64,000 bases of DNA from Lytechinus variegatus (lineage: Eukaryota > Echinodermata > Echinoidea > Temnopleuroida > Toxopneustidae). The notes under the pieces are model-generated. The model had not been told where the DNA came from, did not search any database, and saw nothing but the letters and a program-made list of their open reading frames with translations. Location: positions 21,280,464 to 21,344,463 of the forward strand of contig NC_054746.1 in the NCBI RefSeq assembly GCF_018143015.1, read 5' to 3'. Positions 48,701 through 57,600 of this stretch are shown one piece after another. Both the position numbers and the translations under genes were made by a program. The first letter of the stretch is position 1. The number at the start of each line of letters is the position of its first letter.

Positions 48701-50891
48701 GGGCGTGGGCCGACTATTCTACACAAATGATGTTGGCCTTGAAATGGTATGGTATCATATGGGCAGGATCCGCCACTGGGGATAATGATAATAGGCATTT
48801 CTATAACACCTTGTAAATTAAGAAATATACTTTTCTGAGGTACAAAGTAGTTTTATTGCCCCAGCATGTCCAAAGACTGTCATTATTTCTTAGAGAAGAA
48901 AGGATACATACAAGTGAGGGAGTTGAATTTAAGGATTTTTTTTTTTGACTTAAAACTATAGAATCTGATGCACCCTTTAATAGATATACATTTTACTAAT
49001 GCTTTATTTCTGACAGATCAATGTGAATGCCAGCAATGACCGGCTGGTCGTAGCAGTTCTTTGTGCTGCCCTCTATCCTAATGTAGTCCAGGTCCTGACC
49101 CCAGAGGCCAAATACACCCAGTCCAGTGCAGGAGCTGTTCCTATGAATCCAAAGGCCCAGGAACTCAAATTCAAGACCAAAGATGATGGATATGTAAGAT
49201 ATGCCTGTAATCAGTTTCCCTCAAGACCATTAGATCATAGATCTTACATAGATCTTACCCGATCTTACACAGGCTGTGTGGTCCAGTGGTTAGAGCGTTG
49301 GACTCATAATCGCAAGTTTGTGAGTTCGAATCCCAACTCTGCCATTGTCTCCACTTTGAAAAAAAGGCCCGAGAGTGATATCTGTCGTTTATAACATCAG
49401 CCACTATGACTGATAAACCTAGACGTAAAATTTTCATAGGATATAGGTTATAAACCAGCTTGGCGTTTACCAGCAAAATGCTGTCCTGCCAAGTTCCTAC
49501 GGGAGTTACCAGAAACATAGCCTTTAGATCTCATCAGTTATTAGTTGTCAGAGAGCTCATGAGGCTTCAAGCTGTGTTTTTGCTTTGAACCTGGGCTATT
49601 GCTCAAGTTCAGAACTGAATTAAACTGAAAATAAAATAAAATGAACTTGAATATACAAATAAAGGGACACTGTTGATTTGTTTTTACAGGTGAGTGTCCA
49701 TCCAAAGTCTGTCAACTTTCAAGTGAGATACTTTGAGAGCCCATATCTTGTCTTCTTGGAGAAAATCAAAACATCAAAGGTATGAATTTCATAATAATTT
49801 GAAATATGCTTCATTAGTTGAGTAAAATGTGCAAGGCTGTTATTAGGCTGAAATGTACATTACTTTGAATATATTCAGTTGTATTGTTGAAAATTCCTAT
49901 AAGTCTTGATTTTTAGGGGAGAGGGGCTGCATGATTTTGTATTGGATTGCCAAAGGATATATTTTTACACATGATTTACAGATGATTGTCACCTATTCAA
50001 TCTATTCATGGCAAATTTTGGAAGATATATTAATATTAAATATTTATAGATCCTTAATTCCTGCAGTCATCCTGATTTGCATTTTAGAAAAACTTTATTC
50101 ATGGGGGCATTTTCGGACTATCAGCTATTTTTCCCTCTTGAATAAGATGTCTTATTCACTTTTCTGTACTCTAGAGCATGTCAAAAGATAAATGATAATT
50201 ACCTATGATGATCGCAAGCATAGATCCAGTGTTTGCGTCTGGAAACTGGATGGTTATCATTGGCAAAAATTCATTTCATATATTGTATTGCACAGATAAT
50301 GGCTACCAACTGGCTTGGCTCTATTTTTCTTATCTAGGTATACATACGAGATTGCAGCATGGTGTCTGTCTACCCGTTGCTCCTGTTTGGGGGATGCGAA
50401 CTCAACATTGACCTCAAGGGAGGAGAGTTCATCATATCACTTGACAATGGATGGATTCAGTTCCGGGTCAAGTCTATTGAGGTGAGCTTGAAATGTAATT
50501 CGTAAATCTATCTTTATCCAGCACTCACCAACAGTATAACTGTGGCCTGTTGCATAAAGAGTTCAGTGACAAAATTATAAATCTAATGTGATTTGATTAT
50601 TAATCAATCATAAGTGTGCATATGGAAATGCTGCATTTTGAACAATAAAGCATTATGCCAGATTTATTAAGTGTCCCCCCATTCTGCATTTGAGACTGCC
50701 ATATCTACTTGTCTCATTTCAGTCTTACTCATTTTTCTTCAACATAGGTTGGTGAGCTGATGAGAGAGCTTCGGAGAGAACTTGATCAGCTCCTGGCCGA
50801 TAAGATTCAACAACCTGATATGGATCTAGGAACTTGCCCAAGAGGAAGCCGAATAATTGCAGCTATCGTTCAACTCATCAGCACACAATGA
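26420..50891 (+). CDS. DHX57: DHX57-type DExH-box RNA helicase, 25 exons, 1439 aa
   Basis: CDS exons: 26420-26793, 27249-27440, 28606-28794, 29038-29159, 29490-30346, 30896-31017, 31479-31674, 32046-32170, 32729-32862, 33174-33228, 33970-34184, 35096-35202, 36729-36835, 37339-37512, 38084-38247, 38468-38544, 39088-39183, 41120-41260, 41730-41825, 47756-47839, 48314-48451, 49017-49193, 49690-49779, 50338-50481, 50748-50891. Phases agree throughout; total 1440 codons against 1386 residues in human. Domain order matches DHX57: RGG-rich N-terminus, UBA (about 243-288), RWD with a CCCH finger at 371-389, Walker A SGATGCGKTT (about 613-622), DEVH 717-720, SAT 749-751, QRRGRAGR 1012-1019, then HA2 and OB-fold to LISTQ. 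The family is a putative ATP-dependent RNA helicase; its substrate is not shown here. No break was found. Confidence 0.95.
29490..30346 (+). CDS. DHX57: DHX57 exon 5: RWD domain with embedded CCCH zinc finger
   Basis: This is the largest exon, 286 codons. It opens after the UBA with [17 protein letters not shown], the start of an RWD fold. A charged linker and the finger [19 protein letters not shown] (C-x7-C-x5-C-x3-H) follow. The RWD resumes at [17 protein letters not shown] and runs through [17 protein letters not shown]. The insertion of the finger inside the RWD matches the human protein and is diagnostic for DHX57. It ends in a charged linker before the helicase core. Confidence 0.95.
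30350..30880. repeat. Interspersed repeat in DHX57 intron 5
   Basis: Intron sequence with phrases such as GAAAAGATGCATCTTGAGAC and GGGGGAGCGTTCCAAAG, typical of dispersed non-coding repeats in echinoderm DNA. No terminal repeats or coding signal were found, so the class is not assigned. Confidence 0.35.
30896..38247 (+). CDS. DHX57: DHX57 exons 6-15: helicase core (RecA1 and RecA2)
   Basis: The ATP-binding core is spread over ten exons. Walker A spans the exon 6/7 junction (GATG / CGKTT). Exon 7 has [20 protein letters not shown] (motif Ia). Exon 8 carries [13 protein letters not shown], motif II in DEVH form as in human DHX57. Exon 9 has [12 protein letters not shown] (motif III). Exons 10-12 hold the RecA1-RecA2 linker with a family-specific insertion. 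Exon 13 gives [11 protein letters not shown], exon 14 [17 protein letters not shown] (motifs IV-V), and exon 15 QRRGRAGR (motif VI). All catalytic motifs are intact. Confidence 0.95.
32278..32431. mobile_element. MITE in DHX57 intron 8
   Basis: The left end GGCCCATTTCATAAAGACTT pairs loosely with AAACTTTAAGAAACAGGCT on the right. Internal GTAACTTTG and CAAAGTTA words are also complementary. The ends resemble the TTTCATAAAG family at 13629. Confidence 0.6.
33638..33782. mobile_element. MITE 'CAGGGCTCC' in DHX57 intron 10
   Basis: The ends are CAGGGCTCCGTAACACAAAG and CTTTTGTGTTATGGAGCCCTG, about 20 bp inverted with one mismatch and one indel. The 145-bp non-coding body contains an inverted CAATC/GATTG pair. 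Confidence 0.8.
34314..34704. mobile_element. MITE in DHX57 intron 11
   Basis: The left end AGACCCAATTCTCATTACCG pairs imperfectly with the right end TTGTAATTAAAACGGTGTCT. AAACTAATTTAGTGG pairs loosely with CCAGTAAACTGG. It is 391 bp with a GC-rich centre and no ORF of note. Confidence 0.65.
35562..36068 (+). repeat. Tandem duplication, unit 254 bp, spanning element edge and intron flank
   Basis: Two near-identical copies start at 35562 and 35816 with TTACAGTATAATGTAGCAGA. The unit includes 16 bp of intron flank plus the first 238 bp of the inserted element. The duplication therefore happened after insertion. The copies differ at only a few positions, so it is recent. Confidence 0.93.
35578..36660. 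mobile_element. DNA element with CAGAGCTGCCAAGT ends in DHX57 intron 12
   Basis: The terminal inverted repeat CAGAGCTGCCAAGT is matched by ACTTGGCAGCTCTG at the right end. ATGTAG lies directly outside both ends (35572-35577 and 36661-36666) and is a candidate 6-bp target duplication. The 5' part is tandemly duplicated, and the GTGAGTGAGCCAACG module lies at 36456. No transposase is present, so it is non-autonomous. The superfamily is uncertain; hAT elements usually give 8-bp duplications. Confidence 0.75.
38468..50891 (+). CDS. DHX57: DHX57 exons 16-25: winged-helix/HA2 and OB-fold
   Basis: Exon 16 opens [20 protein letters not shown]. Exon 17 has [20 protein letters not shown], and exon 18 [19 protein letters not shown] (winged helix and ratchet). 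Exons 19-21 continue the HA2 region ([35 protein letters not shown]). Exons 22-25 form the OB-fold region: [39 protein letters not shown] and [17 protein letters not shown]. Every segment aligns by eye with human DHX57. Intron 19 (41826-47755, 5.9 kb) is the longest and contains a SINE and two minus-strand exon-like ORFs. Confidence 0.94.
38567..38838. mobile_element. MITE 'GGGTGTTGCAAGAAAC' in DHX57 intron 16
   Basis: GGGTGTTGCAAGAAAC on the left and GTTTCTTGCAACACTCC on the right are near-perfect inverted ends. The 272-bp body contains paired ATTTGCAATCAATTGCAAAT words. Non-coding. Confidence 0.8.
39184..41119. other. DHX57 intron 17, no recognisable insert
   Basis: 1.9 kb of AT-rich intron between GTTTGT and TTCTTATAG borders. 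No inverted repeats, tRNA-like boxes or coding family could be recognised by eye. Confidence 0.5.
42150..42206 (-). CDS. Possible small antisense exon in DHX57 intron 19
   Basis: On the minus strand, a TTATTTCCAG acceptor and a CTG/GTAAGTC donor enclose 57 bp, phase 0 at both ends. It encodes [19 protein letters not shown], a charged segment typical of a helical protein. Immediately upstream on that strand is a CpG-bearing stretch (42250-42460). No linked exon was found, so it may be an exon relic or chance. Confidence 0.25.
42951..43245 (+). mobile_element. tRNA-derived SINE in DHX57 intron 19
   Basis: The A box TGGCCCAGTGGATTAG lies near 42956, and a perfect B box GGTTCGAATCC lies at 43000-43010. 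The body contains CTGCACTCAACCCAGGTGAG and GGGTACCCGG, the core shared by sea-urchin SINEs in this window. The tail is (ATT)n at 43220-43241. ACATAAT occurs at both flanks and is a candidate target duplication. It looks nearly full length. Confidence 0.9.
43246..45125. other. DHX57 intron 19 sequence, nothing recognised
   Basis: AT-rich intron with a poly-G run near 43647-43656. A cluster of pyrimidine-rich sequence lies at 44050-44200. No genes or complete repeats were identified. Confidence 0.5.
45126..45496 (-). CDS. Possible terminal exon of an unrecognised nested gene
   Basis: A minus-strand ORF follows a good acceptor (CCACTTTACAG at 45497-45507). It encodes about 122 basic residues, including [40 protein letters not shown] and [18 protein letters not shown], and ends IDAPYY and a stop at 45126. 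Composition (Lys/Arg/Glu rich, few low-complexity runs) is more protein-like than other intronic ORFs. It would be a gene nested antisense inside DHX57 intron 19. No upstream exon or family was identified. A single-exon relic is possible. Confidence 0.4.
45497..47755. other. DHX57 intron 19, 3' part, nothing firm
   Basis: Contains several chance-length ORFs on both strands (for example 45944-46369, plus) without family resemblance, codon bias or splice-site support. A small inverted repeat, GAGGTTATA / TATAACCTC, lies at 46670-46688. Otherwise plain intron. Confidence 0.45.
49271..49520 (+). mobile_element. tRNA-derived SINE in DHX57 intron 22
   Basis: TGGTCCAGTGGTTAGAGCG (A box), an anticodon-arm-like GACTCATAATC, and GAGTTCGAATCCCAAC (B box) read like a tRNA head. 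An unrelated body follows (AGGCCCGAGAGTGATATCTG). It differs from the 42951 SINE family. Four AGATCTTAC repeats precede it at 49231-49269. The 3' end is approximate. Confidence 0.7.
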
Positions 50892-51545
50892 GGATATGTC
50901 CCTATCAAAACAAAATTCAATAAGCTGATATGGATACAGGGATTGCCCTAGAAGAAGCCAGATAATTGCAGGTATTTTTCATCTCGTCAACACACAGTGA
51001 GTCCCCATATAGCATAAGATCAAACAACCTTTTATTGATCTAGGAAACTGCTCTTGAGAAATTGGATCATAGCAGCACTTGTTCAACTCGTCAAAACACA
51101 GTGAGGATATGTCCCTATTGCATAAAATCAGACATCCTGATATATATCTAAGAACTTTCCCTCGAGGAAGCCGGATCAGAGCAGCTATAGTTCAACTCAT
51201 CAGCACACAGTGAAGGATATGTCCTCATCGCATAAGATCAAACAACCTTATATGGATATAGGTAATTGCCCTAGAAGAAGCAGAATAATTGCAGCTGTTG
51301 TTCAACTCATCAGCACACAAGAAGGATATGTCCTCATGGCATAAGAACAAACAACCTGACATGGATCTAAGAACTTGCCCCAGAAGAAGCTACATCATAG
51401 AAGCTATTGTTCAACAATTTCAACTCCTCAGCACAAAGAAGAGATATGTCCTCATTGCATTAGAACAAACAACCTGATATGGATCTAGGAACTTGCCTTA
51501 GAAGAACAACTTCAACTCATTAGTGCACAGTAGGGATACGTCCAA
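50795..51545 (+). repeat. Tandem array copied from DHX57's last codons
   Basis: The end of exon 25 (GATAAGATTCAACAACCTGA through AACTCATCAGCACACAATGA and GGATATGTCCC) is followed by about six diverged copies of itself. Stop-equivalent positions lie at 50889 (the real stop), 50998, 51102, 51211 and 51320; the unit is about 104-109 bp. Later copies still translate in part to the DHX57 tail (QPDMDLRTCPRRS near 51355). All copies after the first lie downstream of the stop codon, in what should be 3' untranslated sequence. One unit contains an internal insertion and the last is short. Confidence 0.9.
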
Positions 51546-53621
51546 ATCACGCCAACAGTACATACTTATATCATCAATTCCATGGATTTATGGATTGTAA
51601 ACTTTCAAACTGTATTGCATGTATTAGTAAATCATGTTAAATGGATAACTTTTATAGGCAAAAGATATTGTAGTATGCCTAGCAATTTGAGTGTGGGAAC
51701 CCTTGTTATATGCTCCCCAGGGAGTGGAAAAGTGTGTAGATATTGTGCGGCAAGCCAAAATCTGATGTTCACCTTTAAGAGGACTTTGTGGAGGAAAGAG
51801 ATCATGAAAGTTATTTAGAAACTATTTTAATTTTTGCTCCCTCCCAAATAATAATGAAGGAATAAAAAGACATTAATAATAGAATTTAAAAAATTGCAGC
51901 TTACAATGAATTCAATTTATAATATTTCAGATTTATATCTGCATGGGTCATGATGTTTGTGACCTGAATATTTCTATGAATGAAAATGATCACAAATCTG
52001 TTATTTATGCTGAGTAAACTGCTTGGAGAGTATTATGCCAAAGAATTAAGTATCATCTTGCACAAGTTGTGTCCGTTGTACCTTTATTTTGTTCAAAAGT
52101 TGTACTTAAATATATTGATGTTGAATATAATCATATATTTATTGTGGAAGGCTGGTGATTTTCAATCTCAGAGAAAATAGGTAAAGAGGTTTATGGTTTC
52201 ATGATGTTGGTGAAGTCGTCCTGAAAAGTGAATGCTCTGAAGAGAATTGTCAGGGGCATGATGTTTCAAGCGGTACTGTAGGGATGTATTTGATAACTTT
52301 GTTCTCTGTTACAACAGATAAGTCAGGGGAACATCCATATTCAGATCTCCCATGTATGATAGCTTAACAAATGTTACATCTATGGCTTCACAGCATGTAG
52401 GATTTCAAAGCAGCTTTCTGATACCCCCCATGTTGTATTTTGATTTTTAAGTTTATTTTATCGATTCCTTATCCAAAATATAAAATATTACAAAGAAAAT
52501 TAACATTTTTTTAAATGGCCAAACAAAGAGTTACATTGATAAAAGAACATTTGTTTTTTTAACATGAACAGAATGGCAAATTAAACAAAACAAAACATAG
52601 GAAAAAAAAACATTACTACTTGCTGTCGAAAACCTATTACTCTTGATCAAGTGTCATTTTGCAACGCATACATGTAAGTCATAAAATCAGGTACATATAT
52701 ATAGTTTATTGCAAACTAGATCACACCATTATGTAGTATACGCATAGAGTGAGGGATTGGTAATTGTATTGTGATTTGATTTGAGGCCATGCTTCTAATG
52801 TACAACTTGGATTTCAATTAATTTTATTTATTCCAGGAATACATATTTTACTGATATAGATTTTTTGGGGCACCAACAGGAACTTAAAGTTTTCTTCATC
52901 AGTGTATTTAAGGTAATCTGGTATTATGTCTGTAATCTTGTATATGCAGGGATTGAAAGACATTGGAAACAAAGATGCTGACAGTATTACAGCTTGAAGA
53001 TGTGGCTAATGTGACTTTTGTTAGGGTACTTGGGCCCTGTAATATAAAAACATAATTATATTAGGTGTAACTCTTCCATGCCAAACTATGTGAAACAAGG
53101 TACATTTCATTTATCATATCTCTTTATGCTACAAGATTTTAATGTGCTTTTCAAGGCAAAAATTTCAGAATCAAGTGCCTTTGGGCCTACCATCTATGCA
53201 TGCAGCCAATGTCAATATGTGTAGTCAGTATTGTTGAGGAACTGAAAGATGAAAAGGTTTATTGTGGCAAATTCAGTGTTTCGCATTATTGTTATTCTCA
53301 ACGATTCTCACCTAGTACTTGGAAATACTTAAATACTCCATTTGATTATGAGCAGTATAAATATACAGTACAGGTATACTAGAAAAGCCAGTATTGCCAT
53401 ACTATTGCTGTTGGTTTGTGTAACAGTATATATATGCAGTACATGCTTGGCTGTGCAGTAGTTGTGGGTAGTATGTTTGTCAGTGCAATATTCATACATG
53501 CCAATTGTAATATGCTCAGCTTTCATATTAAGCACCTATTCAAAAAAATTTAGCTATTTTCAATTTTGCATATATAAGGATGTAATGCTTCTTTGAAATA
53601 CAGACTTTGCAAAGTGCTCAT
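51546..53621. other. DHX57 3' flank, no gene recognised
   Basis: Likely includes the end of the DHX57 transcript. An AATAAA word at 51861 is one possible poly(A) signal, but many AT-rich matches exist. There are no inverted repeats or protein family matches by eye. Confidence 0.45.
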
Positions 53622-53893
53622 TAATCATAATAATAAAAGCTGGATTTATTGAGCACTTTTTGCCTGATGATACAAAGTGCTGCTATTATTTTCCCTGCTT
53701 TAGCTTTGCTGCCATATAGGCTCTGAAGCATTAAAGGAATTTCCTCCTGGGTACCCATTCATCTCACCTGAATTGAGTTCAGCACAATGTGGGTAAATTT
53801 TGTGTTGAAGGAAAACATGTCATGGCTGGGAATCGAATCCACATCCCTCAGATTAACAGACGAGAATCATAACCACTAGACCACGATGCCCCA
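53622..53893 (-). mobile_element. tRNA-derived SINE, minus strand
   Basis: Read on the minus strand: A box CGTGGTCTAGTGG near 53875-53887, B box GGATTCGATTCCC near 53830-53842, then a body with TGAACTCAATTCAGGTGAGA and GGGTACCC, and a TTATTAT tail. It is the same core family as the SINE at 42951, more diverged. Confidence 0.85.
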
Positions 53894-53958
53894 CAAACCC
53901 TAAATCCTTGCAAAACATAAAAATAAAAACAGTAATCAGTTACAACAGTAATTAATCT

Positions 53959-54038
53959 TTCTTACATGACATTGATTTATGTACATGGAGTCAAAGACTT
54001 TAACTCTATGTACATAAATCAATGATGTCATGTAAGAA
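53959..54038. ncRNA. 80-nt miRNA-precursor-like hairpin
   Basis: TTCTTACATGAC-ATTGATTTATGTACAT (left) pairs with ATGTACATAAATCAATGATGTCATGTAAGAA (right). It has one 3-nt bulge, one mismatch and a loop of about 12 nt (AAAGACTTTA). Length and shape fit a pre-miRNA, but a young palindromic MITE would look the same. Strand is undetermined. No known miRNA seed was assigned. Confidence 0.4.
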
Positions 54039-54516
54039 GGATTTTGTTATGTGGAAGTAGACTCTGGTATTGGGTCACAGGGCTACCTTCTAACTATGCT
54101 TCATGAATTTATTTGAAAAAGAATAGTGCTCAATATCATTTGAGTTACAAATATTTATAAAAAAAAAATTAAGGTGGGCTCACAATACCCCATGAAATTA
54201 ATTTGATATTATTCAGGTCATGAAGCATTTACGTAATAGTTATCTTTTAAAGATCAAAATGCTTTGTGTCTTCCAAGATGAACGAGAAGATGTATATGCC
54301 AATGTGCCTTTTTCGTTAACATGCTTCATGAATTAAGGATAGATTATTGTGGTGCAATCTTCGCTAAATTGAAATTGATAAAATTTAGATAATTAATGAA
54401 ACATAAACTTGTGGAATGTATAAGTCATGAAATAAAGGCATTAATTTATGCAAATAATTAAGGCGTGTGTATTCTTCAGTTTTGTTATGAGTGAGTACAG
54501 GCAAACACATTTTACA

Positions 54517-54598
54517 TTGCTTGTTACCATCTACCAGAGATTTTCATATAATTTATAGGAAAATCTCTGATAGATGGTAATATAGCAATGTATAATGT
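54517..54598. ncRNA. 82-nt miRNA-precursor-like hairpin
   Basis: ACATT-TACATTGC..GTTACCATCTA-CAGAGATTTTC pairs with GAAAATCTCTG-TAGATGGTAA..GCAATGTATAATGT across a loop of about 12 nt. The arms have a small asymmetric bulge and isolated mismatches. It lies 480 bp from the previous hairpin and is unrelated in sequence. A MITE origin is the alternative. Confidence 0.4.
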
Positions 54599-54743
54599 AT
54601 GGTATCCCAAAATACACCAATGAAATTCAAAGACCAGTTTAACAAAGACACATACTACACTTCCATCCCAACACTCAAAATTGATGTTACAGTTACTACT
54701 CAGTACCAAGACATCAGAGTATCCTTGTCACAACTACATCAAT

Positions 54744-54883
54744 CTCCTGCTTCATAAAGATTCTTGACCATGGTAATTTGTCATTTTGGAAACTACAATG
54801 GGATCCTTGCTTTTAATTGGCTGTTCAACCCTTTTACCATGGTACATTAGAGACTGTAACTGCAAAGTTATTTTGAAGCAGGA
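54744..54883. mobile_element. MITE 'TCCTGCTTCATAAAG'
   Basis: TCCTGCTTCATAAAGATTCT on the left pairs imperfectly with AGTTATTTTGAAGCAGGA on the right. Internal GACCATGGTAA and TTACCATGGT words are inverted copies. The ends resemble the CATAAAG MITE group in this window. Confidence 0.75.
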
Positions 54884-54984
54884 CTTATATATTATTCTTA
54901 ACCGTGAGTTTGAAATCATAAATTTTTATTGACTACTGAATTCTTTCAGGTTTCATTCCCCACTCCTGTTCTGTTCTCAGGTAT

Positions 54985-55345
54985 GGAAGAAAGAGGCCGT
55001 ACCGAAACGGCCCTGCACGGCTAAACCCCCTCCCCTATGAAAAGGAAAGGGGGGAATTTAAAAAGGAAAGCCTCGGGGACCAAAACGGTTTTATGCTGCT
55101 GGCTCACCCTCTCAGGAATAAAGAGATTAACAAAGAATATAACTAAAGGAAAGTAGAATTAAACAAAGGAAGGATAAAGGGGAAGGGGAGGGAATTAAAG
55201 ACTCAAAAGAAAGAGGTGGGTCTAGGCTTCCCTGAACAAAAAACAAGAAAAGAAAGAGAGAGAGGGAATCAAACTCCGACCCCTCTTCTGAGCTCAACGT
55301 CATTGGGTCAAACCAACTAGTCAAACCCACTCTTAGAAAAAATCT
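54985..55345 (-). mobile_element. Probable tRNA-derived SINE, minus strand
   Basis: On the minus strand, GGTTTGACTAGTTGGTTTGA (A-box region) is followed by GGGGTCGGAGTTTGATTCCC (B-box region), then a purine/pyrimidine-biased body. The boxes are diverged and the 3' limit is uncertain. Confidence 0.5.
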
Positions 55346-57592
55346 AGATCCGCCCCTCGATTAGATGCCGCTCAAAATATCCCGTTTTCACTCAGTATAT
55401 GCGTTGCTCCACTATCTCTTTCAAGTTCATAGACATTTAGCTCAAACCACCAAATAACGCGCTAGAGCTCATGCTGTGATTCCAGCCAAATTGGCACGCT
55501 ATTTGAGAGAAAAGCCCGTTCGGGCTAATTCATCGGATCGCTAATAGCGAGCCAATGCAGACTGTGCACCACCGCGTATGACCACGTCGCACTTTGTAAA
55601 CAAAAGATAAATGCAGGCATGACATCACAGAGGTTTCACACAACTTTTAACCAATCAGGATGCTTGTAACACAAAAGGTCACGTTGGAATCGTTGAGCTG
55701 TTCATTTTTTTCAAAGATCAGGTGTCAAATATGTTTGGTTCATGTCGCGGGACACATCTGAATTGAGAATTATTAGTATACTCAACGCTTCTTATGTTAA
55801 AAGTATGTACGCGTCTCACGGGGGCCGGGGGGGGGGGGGTACAGTCCAGTATGTAGAAAGACGACGACGACGAAATTAATCATTTTGCGTTTGTTTTTCC
55901 AAAGATATTTTCTTCGTCTATCTTTCGCACAATGTGTGTGGCTCTGGTAAGCAATTAAACTACTACTCAAAAAGTATTGAGAGATGTGATACCGTTTGGG
56001 GGCTGCCAACCAGCGTACACGGACCATATTTTGTTCAATCATGTTCCCCTTCTCACCCCCATCATTCCAAAGCAGTGGCGTAATTAGCCAAAGAAAAAAA
56101 CTGAGAGGATCAGATATGGCGAATTCGGCAAAAATGTAGACTTTTTAATACAAAAAAAATCAAAGTTTTAGATATTATATTCACAAAATAATATTACATT
56201 TCACGCTTCCCCGTCCGTTTCTCTTTTTTCATATTGGTCGTGAAACTTTTGGGGTGGGGGGGGGGGCATGACAGTGTTCCGAAGTTACGCAACATCAATC
56301 AAGCAGTGAATTCAATGCTCCATTTATAATCTCCCGCGCAATTTGAGTAAAATTTTTTTGAAGAGTTTAATTAAAAAATAAATGAACAAAATACTTTCTT
56401 GTAAAATTCCAAGTACAGTAAAGGGCGTCAGAATGAAAGTAAGCCAACTGGAGACGCATTATTTTAAAATTTTTGGAAAGAATTGATGTTTTGGAATCTA
56501 GAACGGGAAGAGATTAAGCACATGATATGTCTAATGAGAATATATGCTATTTTTAAATTAATGTTATACAGTGCGCCATGATGCTAAGATTCACCATTTG
56601 AAGTTAGAAATAATTTTGTTCGCAAACAATGTCTCAAATTTGCAGGGCAATACGGCACAGATCCCCGAAGTAAGAAAATGCCAAGTTTCACAGTATATAC
56701 AGTGCGGTAAATTATCTTGCTCGGTCGCTACGCTCACTCGCATAAAACTAAATTTCATTTATTTCACAGAGCACGACTTTAAATCCACTTCAATGCTACT
56801 GCATAGATGTTTAAAATCTCATCACCCCCCAAAAAAAATAATATAGGCCTGCAGCTCATCAACACGGAGACTTGATATTAGTCAGATCTAGTAACTTCAT
56901 TAAAATTGTACCCACGCGCAAAAAGCAGGTTGATTGGCATAAAACACATGCACTTGTTGCTTGCTTGTCTCCCCCTGTAACACTGATGATGTATGTCATG
57001 TGCCACTTTAAAAAAATAATGTGTGTTTTGTGCCTTCATTTATGCTACAATCACATCAACGAAATACCGATGGTATATCATTTAGAAGGAAGTTTGTTTG
57101 GTCGGTCTTGAGTCAGTTTACCAGTGTGACATGACATTACATTATTTACCAATTTCAAAATTCGAAACAGAGCTTGGAGGTACACATGTTTATGTTGGTT
57201 CCCGCCCTAGCTCCCCTACCTATCCATCATTCATTGACCCTGTTCCAACGCCTACATTACCATAAGCAGCCATCCTAATGTGTGTGTGTGTGGGGGGGGG
57301 GTGAATAATAAATATGTGCACCAAACATCGGAGCTTCCTACATGATTTTTCCCCTATCATAATTCATAAGTAGCCGAGGTGAACGCTCTATACCAGATGG
57401 TCAATTGATAGGAATAAAGCAATTCCTGTCTGACCTGCTTCAAGTCTTGTTAACAACTAAACCGGATGCGTTTTCTTTATAAACAAGTTATTATAAAACT
57501 TCATATAGTTTCAGACATCGCGCTTCTTACATTTTATCGTGGAAATAAAAGGGATGTAAAAATAACGTTGTTGATTATGTCTCTGAGCGGTT
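55346..57592. other. Intergenic region before the UGT cluster
   Basis: No gene recognised. Poly-G runs lie near 55827-55840, 56257-56266 and 57290-57300. GGCGTAATTAGCC-type interspersed repeat sequence lies near 56073-56090. It is more CpG-rich at 55440-55760. Short ORFs here have no family resemblance. Confidence 0.5.
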
Positions 57593-57600
57593 TATAAATA
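57593..57600 (+). promoter_or_regulatory. TATA box candidate for UGT copy 1
   Basis: TATAAATA at 57593-57600, about 175 bp upstream of the start codon at 57774. A start site near 57625 would leave a 5' leader of about 150 nt. It would also exclude the in-frame upstream ATG at 57612, whose product would bury the signal peptide. Confidence 0.5.

Noticed and set aside
43000-49335. True tRNA genes at the SINE A/B boxes (42951 and 49271)
   Set aside because: The stems do not close into a cloverleaf by eye, and both are followed by SINE bodies or tails.
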